Shown: positions 33,071-46,500, counted from the stretch's first letter. The stretch is DNA of 64,000 nt from Vicia villosa (GCF_029867415.1 NC_081182.1:49377317-49441316), one strand, 5' to 3'. Notes: a model not told the origin generated them from the letters alone. A program made the numbers and translations.

Positions 33071-33088
33071 TCCCCAGCAGAGTCGCCA
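33071..33088 (-). other. Primer binding site of outer Ogre-like element
   Basis: The minus strand reads TGGCGACTCTGCTGGGGA, identical to the PBS of the inner Ogre, four bases after the LTR end. It shows that both elements use the same tRNA primer. Confidence 0.85.
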
Positions 33089-33092
33089 ATTC

Positions 33093-36000
33093 TGTAATAC
33101 GGTGGGAGAACTGACTTTTTTAAAATGTTGCGGATAGCAAGAGTCGCCACCGACTTTTATTTTATCCAATTTATAGAAAGGCTAAAAGAACAGGAAAAGA
33201 CCTTTAAAAAAGATTTTGAGTTCGGGGGGTAAGTTATACAAAGGGAAGGTTTAAAGCACCCTTTGTATCCATGGTTATCCATGGGCTCTTAATTTCTTAG
33301 CTCACTTTTGAATTGTTTGAAATGTTTGAAGTGTCGTGTGTGTTTAGAAACGATTTTGAATAAGGACTTTAGCTTGTAAATAAGTGTAGCCTTTTGGAAA
33401 TCGTTTTGAAAAGGAGGTGTGAAGAGTAATTTGAATTTTAGAGCAAGCAATTAGTAGCAACTACCCTAAGTTTTAAAATTTGTTCTTTTAGCTTTTCAGG
33501 GCTATCCATACCATAGGGGGGGTAGGAAGTCCTTTTATTGGATGTAAAGGGTCATCGGAGTTATCGTTCGCCATAAGACTGAGCCTGCCATAAAGAGGGC
33601 AGGTAGTCTAAGGGAAGGATATAAATAGTCATTTTATTTTTTAGGCAACAGGCGAGGATACCTTAGCAATAGGGACAAATCATCATTTTACCGAGGCAAC
33701 ATCGAGGGACAAAATTGATGATGAATGAACTGAGGACAAAATTTGCTTTAGGTATCCTCAGAATCGAGGGACTTGACTATTTTAAAGGCATAATTCGTAA
33801 GGCAACAAGGCAACAGTAATAAGGCAACAGGCAATGAGAGAGGTTACCCTAAAGGTGTGTGTGTGGCACAATCACGTGGTTAAATTCACTTATTTATCTT
33901 GTAATTAGTGATCTAAATTATTTTAAACAAGGCTTGCACTCCCTAGGATTACTAACCACAACAATTAATATTAAAGGCATAATTAAAAGTTCCTACGCTA
34001 TTACGATAAACACCTGTAAGGCAGAAAAATAAAGGCAGAAAATAAGAGGAAAAATAATTAATTTAAATATCTCGAGCCTTCATCGATCCTTGATTAACCC
34101 TGAAAAATAAGAATGAAGAAGAGAAAAGTTAGTGCATTATGGATCTATTGATTATTTAGACAAACCCTAATATAAACCAAAATGGGCAAAACAATTAATT
34201 TAATATTTTTAATAACTGTTTAGAAATTAAAGAAATCGAATATGCGATTAAATATGGTATTTACATGGTTTTACATAATTATTGTATGAATCCTAGTTAA
34301 TTAATTCATTCATAGAACACACATGAAGAATAATATTTTTTATTAAAAACAATTGTTTTTAATGTTATAAGAAAAATCGAACCTTCGATTAAATAAAATA
34401 AGTGGTTATAAAATTATTAGGTAACAAAAAATAATTTGTTTAAACAAAATTAAAAAAGAATTATAATAAAAAAAAGGGAAAAAGAAAATAAACAAATAAA
34501 TAAAAGAAATTATGTAATTAAAAAAATAATAAAGAACACTTAGCTCTGATCCTGTGTGGTGAGGTCTGGAGATCCATATGATGAGCCCTCACTCCAGATG
34601 CGTTGGATCTGAGAAGCTGGCATCTGATGGTGCATGGACGAGGGCCTACGGTGGGGGTACGTGCTTCGTGTGTACAGGATCATCAAACATGAAAACACAA
34701 ATAAAACAAATGTGGATACCTGGGATCGAACCCAAGTCTTGATACCCAACGAATGCTTCCTTTGGCCAATAGAGCTATGCTTTTATATTCGTTAGTGATT
34801 TCAGTAACAAACAATAAATATAAAAGCATCCATTAAATGAAAAGTTCAAAGATAAGTCAACGTGGGCCCACGCTTACCAACGCAACCAATGAGAAAGAGA
34901 GAGAGAGGGAGGTTTTGAGAATATTGACTGACCAATCACGCTTGGAGAGAGGGGTGGAAAATTTGACCAACGAATGGGGGCCGTGCGTGTGGATCGAGAA
35001 TCTCCCTAGTCCTGTTCATCATCTTCTTCGCCTGGTCTGCGGAAACTGCTGCGGATTTATTTGCAAAGTTACCTGCGAATTTTCCTTTGTTTCTCCATGC
35101 TTATTCCAGAAGGTTGGTAGGTAAACCCGGAAGACCTATTCTGGAGGAAACATGTACCTAATATCCGAACATGTGACATGTTCTCAGAATATCTAATCGG
35201 ATGGTCAGTGGACATTCAATCGTGGTGCTACGAGTTGACATTCTTTTTTGTACTGGATAGTGAGGAAACCTTAGGATCTGACATGGATCTGTAGTTGATG
35301 TATGTACCCTGTAGATCCGAGAGAACCCATAAGATCACTCTCGGAACCTGCACCACAACACAAATAAAAGGCAAAGGAAGACCCTATCCCCCTAAACCGG
35401 ACCTCCTGAGTCCATTGGTATATTGGTTTCCTCTAAAAACGCCTGCAATAGTGAATACGAAGCTTGGCCATGGTTATGTCCTAACAATGGCATACCTACT
35501 TTCCTGCGTCAAAACTCTTGAACAAAGGTTCAAAACAGCTCTAAACAATATAATGAACATGTATGCACGTATGAAATTGATTTAAAGGCCGTGAGTTACA
35601 AGTTTGAGAAGAATGAAACTTTTACCAATGGTGTAACTCAAGTGGGCTCGTTCTGGGCGTGTGCAAGCGTCCAAATTGATGAGGAATGGCTCCTGAGATC
35701 TTCAAGAGAATGAATTAATGCCTGGAACTCGTTGAAGATGGCCAGAGAAAGCTACAGCTCGTGCCCTAGGTTTTCTTGATTTTTTGAGACTTTTGGAAAG
35801 GGTTTTGAGACTCAGAATTCGTCCTTGGCATATGACTATCTTTGCATATTTATAATGAAGGTTTTTAGGTCAACAAAACTTGGGTAAATCTTATTGAATC
35901 AAAGTTTGGAGTTTTGAAAAATATGATTGGTAAATGTTTCCATATTTGGCCAATTTTGATTCAATCTTACCAATATGGTTATGCACGAAATTATATGGGA

Positions 36001-37046
36001 AATATGGTGCTTATTTGATTGGATTTTATTGGAAATCAAGGCTAAATCAAATCCCTTTCATAATTCTTTAATTATTTGATTTTAATCATATTTTTAATGA
36101 ATAAAAATCAATATAAAACCAAATAAAATTCATAAATTCGTGGAATTGGGATTAGATCTCCTTGATGACTGGAGGAACAAGTTTGGACCTTAAAAGTTTG
36201 GGCCTATTTGCAAGAAAATCCAATTTGAGCCATATTTGCTTCATATTTTTCTCTCAAAATTATCCAACTTTGACAAGGCATATCTATCTCAATTTTTAAG
36301 ATATGGAAGAGTTATAGGACTTTTGGAAAGCTCAAGATGTCCTCTACAAGCCACTTTGGAACATTTTTTCCATTTGAAGATTTTATCTTGATGACATGGC
36401 TTCTGAGAAAAACTGCTTTTTGCGAGCTCTTAGAAGGACCTGTAATGTATTGATCCATATCTCTCAAATAAAGCATTTCTAGCCTTGGCATGTGAGAGAA
36501 AAAGTTGTAGAGAATTCAATTTCCTTAAAAATGAGCTTTGGATGAGAAATTTCTGATGTTCCATGTGAAAGTTATTGCTGGTCAAAGTTCAGTTGACTTT
36601 ATGCCCAAAACCCTAATTTAGAAACTTGTGCTTTTGTGGATTTTTGATCTTTCCTTGATGAATCATGATCAAACTTTGATCAAATGATGAATGTGACTTC
36701 AAAATATTTATGTTGACAAAAAATCAGGAGTTTTGACTGTGGTTTGACCATAGTTGACTTTTAGGTCAAATCGGTCGACTGTTGTCCATCTGAGCAGTTG
36801 ACTGATCAAACTTGTGAGTCAGAGCTTGAAACTTGGCATGAGGATCTTTTGAGGCATGTGAGAGGTCATAAGGTCCACTTGAGGTGTCAGAACCTGATTT
36901 TTCTTTGAGAGAAACAAAACCCTAGTTGTGGGTTGATTGCTTAGGGGAGAAGTAATTGTGCCCAATCCTTGCATAGACTTGAGTAACTGGAGATCATGTG
37001 AGTCAGAATATATTGAAATATGATGGGTAAATTTTGGGGTATGACA
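33093..37046 (-). mobile_element. 5' LTR of outer Ogre-like element
   Basis: This is 3954 bp, running TGTAATACGG...GGTATGACA in plus orientation. Its right 1.2 kb matches 1-1217. It shares the Ogre terminus and PBS with the inner element but is shorter and largely unalignable by eye in the middle, so it is a different family. AT-rich sequence fills 34080-34540. Small open frames inside are not supported. Confidence 0.9.
34721..34777 (-). other. tRNA-like segment in outer Ogre LTR
   Basis: On the minus strand TAGCTCTATTGG (34777-34766) resembles an A box and TTGGGTTCGATCCCA (34735-34721) is a B box about 31 nt downstream. It lies in the same strand and general LTR region as the pair in the inner Ogre LTR, although the surrounding sequence is unrelated by eye. 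Confidence 0.5.
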
Positions 37047-39480
37047 CAAACCAACTTCAATTTAATATGCAGCGGAATCATAACATTCGGCTTTATAAAC
37101 AAATCATCTTATTTCATCGGAAACAACTTCAAACATCATAGTACTTCTCACTGTCCAATTTGGAACTCAACAACTAAAACATGAACAACATAGAAACAAC
37201 AATATAGACAACCCCCCGAGTACTATGTATCAGAGTGAGACACCAACTGGACACGATGAAGCTACAAACTTCCACAACTATACTTGAATACTTGTCCATT
37301 TCCCATGGCAGGGGAAACATCAGCAGAAGGGGTGAGATATCAAACATTATAAAGGAAGTATGATAATAGATATAGCTAGATAAGATCATACACAATTCAC
37401 CACTTCTCAATATAAGCAATTTGCATCATGACAACAACATGGTTCATATATTTCAACTTATACACATATATCATTAATACATATATATTCACATTCTCAT
37501 CATATATGTTTCATTCACGTACATCATATCTACTACACATCAACAATCCATATCAATTGAATTCAACTTCACAAACTATGCGTCCACACATCATAACAAT
37601 GGCTCGAATGCAACTCGGTATGCGACTCGAATGCGACTCAAACTATGCAAATACATGTGGTACCAATCATAGCTTCAGCCCCCGTCACCAATTGCCCAAT
37701 TCAGAGGCACAAGGCATAAGCCTTCGTCACTAATTTGCCAATCCAGGCCGTCACAGAGTATGCATATGAAATGTGACTCGACAAACAAGACATACTCATC
37801 ACAATCACACATCGTCACCAGGCATACGCCTTAATCACTGATAATTACCAATTATTAGAGGTAATTCAACGTCACAATTAATCTTTCATCTTCACATAGA
37901 AACAAAATCGTCACGACATCATCACGTCTCGACACATCATCGCCAATATACAACTTCACATATTAACAAAATCATCATGACATCATCATAACAAAATCAT
38001 CATGACATCATCATGCTTCGGTATATCACGACAAACATGTAACTTCACATATTAACAAAATCATCACAACATTATTATGTTTCGGTATATCGCAACAAAT
38101 CAACGCATTAAGTCAATTCACATTAGTCTCATATTTCTCTATAAATTAGTCATTTAATTAACTCACTAATCCACTATCAACTAACCAAAATCATTCACGT
38201 AATATTCTCTAATTAATCAGATATATCCTACGTCACTACCGATTATCTAATTTCCTGTTAAATTCACTACTTACTGTCATACCATAATCCCTATGATATT
38301 TACTAAATCCCAAAACATGATTACGGTCAAATTTTCAAGATACCGTTATTTACCGACAAACCGAATAATTTATCTAAGTCCAAGTATTTTCTAATTAAAT
38401 AGACTAATTGAAATTAATTCAACTATTAATCAATAAACCAATTAATAATCACACTATATTAATTTCAAATCAATTATATTTCTATTCCATTATTTTCCAA
38501 TTCCAAGCATCTACTGTACATGTCATTTATCATCATCAATTCATATCAAAACATGATTAGAGTTCAAGTTCATGAAAATCTAACATAAACTCTAACATTT
38601 CTAATTCTACAACAAAACTCATTATTTCACTATCAATGGTTTACCCACAACAAACACAACAATCTAATACACATAGATTATCAATTGCACACAACTTATC
38701 ACATTTATATCATCACATTCCAACAAACCATCAAATACCCAAAATGGCACATAGAAGAACATGGATATCAAGTATAGAATCTACCCACCATAACATACTA
38801 TCATACAACCCTTTATCATGAAAGAACCCCACCCTTACCTTAATAAATTTGGACTCTTTCACCATAGCTCTAAGCTTTTCTCCAAAAGAAATCCTTTCTA
38901 ACATCATTTGGACACACACCTAAAAAGCAGTTCAGGAATCAGCTTATCAGACGAACTTAAAACCCTCAAAATCAAAATCGCTCCGGTCAGAACTTGCCTC
39001 TATGAGTCAGGAACGTTGTGTCCAAGTACCGCAACTATCCAACGGTTGGATTGAGAGATACGTCCGTTTTGCTAAGGTGACTCTCTGCTGAAACATAGCT
39101 GCGGAAAATGGGGGTTTCTCTAGCTTTTCTCTTCCACCATTGTTCTCTCTCTTTTGTCTCTTTTCTCTTCTTTCTATCTTTTCCCCCAAATGAAAAATAG
39201 TAACCTCTAAAACTCTAACTTCCTCTTACTATCTCACTTATGTTAATTGGGCTTAACCCACCAATTCATTTCTAGTATTATAATTCTACTACTTAGGCCC
39301 ATTTCATAATATCTTTCTAATTACTCAATTAAGCAAAATAGCACAAACACACACTCATAATTAAATACTTAAATAATTATTATATTACATAATAACTAAA
39401 TAAATAAGTAATTATTAAAAACACCAAATAATATAATTACTAATATAATTAATAAAAATATTAATAAAATCTGGATGTTA
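37047..39480 (-). mobile_element. LTR fragment, chromovirus-like
   Basis: The right end reads, on the minus strand, TGTAACATCCAGATTTTATT, a common start of plant Ty3/gypsy (Tekay-like) LTRs. A leader-like segment with CTCTCAATCCAACCGTTGGA follows at about 39035-39060, and a donor-like AAGGTAAGGG at about 38832-38842. The left end is cut by the outer Ogre at 37046 and the right end abuts LINE sequence. A local repeat, AACAAAATCATCATGACATC, occurs at about 37970-38010, with diverged copies on either side. No coding region is seen. The family assignment is tentative. Confidence 0.45.
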
Positions 39481-41117
39481 CAGATACGGCTACGACTAAG
39501 AAATTTCATGCTGTAAAATCGGATATAGTTACTATGCATAAGACAGTAAGTGGGTTAGGACTACGGAAACTCGATAAAATGAACAGGGCGTGTATTATGA
39601 AGTTGGGTTTGAGGCTGAAACACACTCCAAATGATTTGTGGTGTAAGGTGTTGATCACGAAATACGGACTGGCGCTAGGGGGGAGGAATATTGTCTCCTG
39701 TCAAAGGAAAACATCACATATTTGGAAAGGTATACAGGAGGTGGATGATCAGTTAAGCGTGACGGGAATATAGAGCATAGGTAATGGACAAAGTATTGAC
39801 CCGTGGAAAGATCAATGGCTTACGAATGGATTGATTATCAAAGAGTTAGATGTTGTAATCCCGTCGGTTTTGCTGGGCACTAAGCTATCTGACTTGGTGT
39901 TAAATGGAGAATGGAATATGAGTTTGTTTCAGGGATGGTTACCAGGTACCATCTTGCTTTTGATCAGAGCACACTTGCCTCCAAAAGTTGAATATGGAGA
40001 AGATGAATTTGTTACTCAAGGGGCATGTGTAGGGACATTTTCTGTCAAAGATATTTATCTGGCTATTTGAAACGATAATACAAATAATATGGGAGTCTTA
40101 TGGACACAGATTTGGAAGTTGAAGGTACAGGAGCGCGTTCGCTACTTTACATGGTTGTTGGCCCATGACAGACTCATAACAAACCATCGCAAGAGTCGAA
40201 TGAGAATGGGTGGGCTTGTCAAATGTGCGGGGAGGAGGTGGAAACGGTTTTGCATGTGTTTAGGGAGTGTCCGTATGTCAGGCAAATCTGGTCCAATATC
40301 ATTCCTTCGGGTATTACTAACACGTTTTTGCAGGTAGATTTAAAAGATTGGGTCAATCTCAACCTCATAATTAATAAATGGAGCGAGTTCTGGGAAGTGG
40401 CTTGTCACAACTTATGGACTAGGAGGAACAAAGAATGGCATGAAGATGATTTCATACGACCTATGTAGGGAGCTCAATACATCTCTTGTCGAGTAAAGGA
40501 GTATGTTGAAGTAAGAAGTCAACAACTACGAGCCAATACGGTGGATAGGCGGGTGGCTATGATAAACTGGAAACCGCCTCGAAGAGATTAAGTAAAGCTC
40601 AATACAGATGGCGCGTGAAAAGATGTATCACTCTCGGGGTGTGGTGGAATTATTCGGGATTCTAATGGGGAATGGGTAGGTGGCTTTGCCAAGTACACGA
40701 GTACTAGTTCTGCTTTTATTGCGGAGTTGTGGGGGGTGTTTGAAGGCCTCAAGTATAAGCTCCATTTGGGAAGAAGGAAAGTGGAGCTTAATGTTGATTC
40801 AATAGCTGTGGTTGAAGCTATTCTAAAGGGTGCGTCGACAAGTTACGAAGGTCATGCACCGATACGACAGATTACTAGATTAATTGGAATGCATGAGGAT
40901 GTGGAAGTTAGCCATACTTTTCGAGAAACAAGCAAGTGTGCCAATGCGCTAGCTAAGGAGGGCTCCAAGATACACGACGATTGTATTTATTATTCCGTTG
41001 CTCCAAAGTTTCTCCGATTTTATTTAGAGGATAATTCGTTAGGGGTCTCCATCCCTAAATTGATTCCAGTGTAGTTTTTTCCCTTGGACTTCGGCCTTTT
41101 TTTTATAAAAAAAAAAA
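39481..41117 (+). pseudogene. LINE (L1-type) ORF2 C-terminal remnant
   Basis: Plus-strand frames encode the end of a plant L1-type ORF2. They include the RT thumb region (SGLGLRKLDKMNRACIMKLG, near 39547-39606), a zinc-binding RVT region split by a frameshift near 40205-40240 (VWTQIW-like, then CGEEVETVLHVFRECPYVRQIW), and a C-terminal RNase H (NTDGA, GGIIRDSNGEW, AELWG, NVDSIAVVEAI). Stops occur at about 39771 and within the RNase H start. The 3' end reads CTTGGACTTCGGCC followed by T-rich and A-rich runs at 41104-41117, as in plant L1 tails. The 5' part is cut by the LTR at 39480. It is non-functional. Confidence 0.85.
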
Positions 41118-41860
41118 CTATTTTTTACACTCTAACAATAGTCGGATATATTGGTAAAAAAGAAATGCACATAAAACATGTTTCTATATGTAATAAAGAT
41201 GTCATGATTGAAAAAATGCTGAAAAGAGACGATTCAGTAGTGTTGGATCACTGCATTAATTTTATTCACTTTAATGAAGGGTCCCTTTGTTGTGCTATTG
41301 AGAGTTGTTTTTAGGTGGTACTGCAATCTTCATGATCTTGCATGTGGGACTTTAATTGCTTTTTGCTTTATGTTTGCATTTACCATTCAAGTTTGTTGAG
41401 TAATGGCCCCTTGTGTCCTTTAACTTGGTTTTTTTGTTTGTCAATTTACTACTAGGAGGGGAGAGTGGTTTCTTTTGGTTTTTTTAAAGAACTATTGTAA
41501 CTGTTGAGATTTTTCTTTGATCTTGTACTTCTCGGTAGTTTGGCCCTTTTAATATGTATTTTAATAAGTAAAAATTGTGATAGATATAGATTTTTAATGG
41601 TTTAAACTATTGATAATTGTAACTAACCTTTAGCCAGAGTTATTTAGATATTAGTATCAATAAAAATTAAATACGGAGATAGAAAATTATTACTTAAAAA
41701 GAATATTTTAAAGAATAATTAAAAAGAGTAAATTTTTACTCCACATCTTAATAAAATACTTTTAAAAAGAGTAAATTATTACTCCACATCTTAACAAAAT
41801 ACTTTTAAAAAGAATATTTAAAAATAAAAGTAAAACATATATTATTTTAAAAAAAAACTA
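41118..41860. other. AT-rich intergenic DNA, no gene seen
   Basis: No supported coding region is present. A ~49-bp direct duplication with ACTCCACATCTTAA lies at about 41719-41817. The segment around 41340-41570 has a 3'-UTR-like look (TTTTAATAAGTAAAAATT), possibly an old LINE tail. Confidence 0.5.
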
Positions 41861-42892
41861 AATATGTTTGTGATTGGAAGCTGGCCACAAAAAATAGGTT
41901 GAAATTTTTTGACATGCTTGATAACATTGGCTTTAGTTTATGCAACAAGGAGGAGAGATCATAAATCACTTGCTTTTGAGTGTGAGTAAGGCAAGACCGG
42001 CTATATGAGTAAGCCACTAAGACTACCGTCTAAGACCTTATATTTTTATGTTATATATTTATATAATATTATTTAATTTATTTTTTAAAATAAATTTTTA
42101 AATTATGTTATCAATTAAATAATAACATTTATTTAGAATATATAATAATAACAATTTATAATGTGTATTATTCGATTTATTAATTTAAAAACCATCCAGA
42201 TAGATAATAAATTTCTGAGTTTTTTAATATAAAAGGAGAATTGATATGTATTTTTTAAATTTTGATATTGTTTTTCAATTTTGATTTTTTTCAAATAATA
42301 GGAAGAGTGTTTAAGTGAGTTAATTTTATTATCAATTAAAATAAAATATTAAATGAAATTGATTATAATAATTTAATGATTTTACATTTCAAAACATCTA
42401 AAATATTTTAATTAAATTAAGATTTTTTAATTATAAATTTTATCTTAGACCTCAAGATGTGTTGGGTCGGCATGAACTAAGGAAATGAAGCAAATTTGGA
42501 ATTGTGTTTTGAAGTGGATTCAGTTAGATCATAATCCAAGGATGTGGGAAGAAGAGATTCATTGGCTTGTGAACAAGAGTGCTTGTAAAGGATGTCGTGC
42601 TTCCATTACTAATCTAGCAGTTGCAGAAACAATTTATGGAATGTGGAAGTATCAAAATGAGGTGTATTTTGGCAACAAGGATGAGAAGATTAACATCTCG
42701 TGAAGAATATCATAGACATAATTGTGTATAGGGGGTTGGTATAGTAAAAAGCTTAGACCATACATAGCTAGATTGATAATGTACTAAATGTTATTGTCTT
42801 TTTGTAAGTTGGATCCTAATGATCGCATTGTATTTTGTGGTTTTTAAAATTAATTAAAGTTTTAAATTGTTCAAGAAAAATATGTTTGTGAT
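41861..42892 (+). mobile_element. 5'-truncated LINE copy with 15-bp target duplication
   Basis: AAATATGTTTGTGAT occurs at 41861-41875 and 42878-42892, flanking a short LINE remnant that ends in an A-rich tail (CAAGAAAAA). The coding traces are a zinc-binding RVT segment, LATKNRL and CNKEERSINHLLFE (about 41881-41983), continuing after an AT-rich insert with IWNCVLKWIQ and AETIYGMWKYQNEVYFGN (about 42490-42690). A 13-16-bp duplication, severe 5' truncation and an A-tail are classical for target-primed reverse transcription. Confidence 0.8.
41992..42477. mobile_element. AT-rich insert within the LINE copy (MITE-like, unclassified)
   Basis: A ~486-bp AT-rich block interrupts the LINE coding trace. 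It is bracketed by TAAGG (41987-41991 and 42478-42482). The inner ends hold loosely inverted GTCTAAGACCTTATA (about 42028-42042) and TATCTTAGACCTC (about 42440-42453). The terminal inverted repeats are too weak to name a superfamily. Confidence 0.4.
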
Positions 42893-44240
<1,348 letters not shown>

Positions 44241-45419
44241 TCACAATGACACCTCTTTATTGAAGATCCAACTGAATTTGTGGTTGATCTTGCTTGCTCT
44301 CAAATCAAGACGTTCCTGCAGTCTTCTTATTCTCGGTGCAAGCCCACACACAAACTCTTGTGCACGTTGTCCCTCACTCGTCAAACCCTCAAGCTTCTCC
44401 AATTTCCACCTTCCAATTAAAAACTCCAAGATATCGGCATAATCATCAGTCGTGTACACGCCAATACGTTGCGCCACCGCTGAATAATGATCGAAGAGTC
44501 GCGGGTCTTGTCCATCGTGCATCAAGTGTGCGGGCATTGTAATCTTGCGCCGCATCATATTTGCTATAGCCATCATAGTTTCGGATGAGTCCACTTCTAG
44601 AAGCTTCTCGACAATCCTCACGTATGCTTTCTCGTGGCGCTTCTCATCTGCAGCAATAGTACCGCATATTCGTGCAAGGACTAAATCACCTCTCTCTTTA
44701 GCCATTCGAGCTATGTTGCCGTGTGTCACAAATGTGGCTCGCTCTTGAAACGATGTGTACACAAAGCCCATGTACGCGTTGTTTTCCGTACCCACATCCT
44801 ACACAAAGAACAATCAATTAATAATAGTCAGAAAATTCTAACACCGATAACAATGTATGATTTCGCATTAAATTACCACGCCAGTTCCAATCAGGTAATG
44901 GATAGTTTTCTCGATCATGCGCATATCAACGCGACCGGAGAGATAGAGATAGGTTTTGAGTAAATCTCCATGTCTATTTTCTTCGGCAGTCCATGATCTT
45001 GTCCATATAGCCCATGGTGTCAAACTCGAACCAGTCTCGTCTCCAATTCCATCCAGCCCATTCACCCATGTTTGATACGTAGGCAATGCTTCCTCGGTGA
45101 TCATGCCACCCGCCAAAACCACAAGATAATCGTCAGGAAGCTCGGCTGTTCGATCTTTCAAAGCCTTCACTTGATCGATGAACTCATCCGCGGGTAGGGA
45201 CGAGTCTGGCAACAAGTCATGGGGTTGCCAGCTTTCCTCCACAGGTTTAATCAATGGCAAAAGGCCTTGCACTGCCCAGTTTTCAAGTGATTTGAACACT
45301 TCTTTTTTCTCTGGTGGCATTGAGTGTGTCTTTTGAAGATTAAGGAATGTTTTTGATGGGTCCTTTGGAGTCCTTGCTGCTAGTTGGGTGCATATTGCCA
45401 TTGCCATTGTCATTGTCAT
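44241..45419 (-). CDS. Acyl-[ACP] desaturase (stearoyl-ACP desaturase family), two exons
   Basis: Soluble plastid diiron enzyme that introduces a double bond into acyl-ACP using ferredoxin and O2. Exon 1 is 45419-44877 and exon 2 is 44798-44241. They are joined across a 78-bp intron (GTAATT...TTTGTGTAG) into 366 residues without a frameshift. All six castor-enzyme iron ligands are present at a constant offset of +4: E109, E147, H150, E200, E233 and H236 (TEEALP, EENRHGD, FQERATF, DEKRHE). The start is MTMTMAMA, encoded by a short ATGACA/ATGGCA repeat. Residue 5 aligns with residue 1 of mature castor protein, so little or no separate transit peptide is left. The substrate-cavity positions castor M114, T117 and P179 are W118, G121 and V183 here, so a non-18:0 substrate or altered activity is possible. 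It is an apparently intact, diverged paralog. Confidence 0.93.
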
Positions 45420-45494
45420 TGTTTGCTATTATTTCTCTTTGTTGTTGAATATTTGAGAAATAAACGTTTGTTGAAACTACAAAACCAAGGCAGC

Positions 45495-45506
45495 TTTTAT
45501 ATATAA
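45495..45506 (-). promoter_or_regulatory. TATA box of the desaturase gene
   Basis: The minus strand reads TATATATAAAAGCTGCC, about 80 bp upstream of the ATG. This predicts a 5' untranslated region of roughly 50 nt. Confidence 0.65.
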
Positions 45507-45511
45507 ACATG

Positions 45512-45994
45512 TGTTAAGTATATGGTACTATAGACAGAAATTGGGGCCAAGACTTCCATTAAAGCGAGGTTGTTGGCGGCATCTAACTTCTCTTACCTTC
45601 ATAAATTAATGTCAGTAGTATAAGCTCTTAATTAAAATTTGTAAAATATCTTCTTTTTTTTTTGTTGTAAAGAATGTAATGCATTTTTCATTATTGGCAA
45701 AATGATTAGTTCTATTGAGAATATCTCAAGGCATATTGATTCAACATAAATGTTAAAAAAAAAAGTTTATATAAAGTGAAACATCTAACCATATAAATTA
45801 GTTTTGTATAAATGTATTAGGTCAAATTCTAAATTTAATATAGTATCCAACTCGATCGATCAAACCACAGTTCATTAGATGTTTATATCTATGCACCAAC
45901 ATTAATATATTGTCGGGCTAGCGTGAACTATAAATCACTCCCCATTTATATTTATACACTAACGAGAGGCGGATTTAAAAAAGAGCGATAAAGG
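45512..45994. other. Upstream region of desaturase gene
   Basis: AT-rich promoter-proximal DNA. No other gene or clear repeat was recognised. Confidence 0.5.
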
Positions 45995-46500
45995 TTATTG
46001 ATCTTATCTGATCAGAGTGGATCGTCACAGTCAGCTTCGATGGACTTGAAGAATTGGAGGGGGTGTATCTACAAGACACTCCGATGCCAAAGTGAGAAAG
46101 CAATCAGAGAGAGCAAGCACAAGGTTTATGAGAGAATGAATGAATACTTGACCCTCTATTGAAAGAGGGTATTTATAGCCCCCGACGCTGGGCCAAGGTT
46201 CCCTAATAGGGCCAAATCCAATTGGAAGCCCACGTGCTAGGAAACTACCAGAACCCCCTGTGTTAGGGCTGGGTCAGCAAGTAACTTCGCGTTCTGGATG
46301 AGCAAGGCGTAGGGTTCGGAGGGAGTTGTCTGAATCCCTCGCAGTTGGTTTGACCACGTGGTCTTACGTGGAGTTGACTTCATAACGGCTACTGAAAGCG
46401 TTATTGGGCCTAGAGTGATTGGGCATGTTCGGCCTAGGTAAGGGATTGGGCCTGCTCGACCCTAATGTAAGCGTTGTGCCTGCTCGACCCAGACCAAAAC
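45995..46500 (-). mobile_element. LTR-like segment with TATA box and G-boxes (tentative)
   Basis: Read on the minus strand this moderately GC-rich block starts near TGTTTTGGTCTGGGTCGAGC. It has a palindromic G-box CCACGTGG (46354-46361) and CACGTG (46231-46236), then TATAAATACCC (46170-46177) next to an ACCCTCT/AGAGGGT inverted repeat. A transcribed part with TTGGCATCGGAGTGTCTTGT (about 46071-46093) follows, a motif widespread at the ends of plant LTRs. I could not confirm a target duplication. It could instead be a 5' fragment of an LTR element. It lies about 580 bp upstream of the desaturase start and in the same orientation. Confidence 0.4.

Noticed and set aside
41084..41314. 76-codon frame after the LINE tail
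   Set aside because: It begins in the LINE 3' end, crosses its poly-A tract and has no recognisable similarity.
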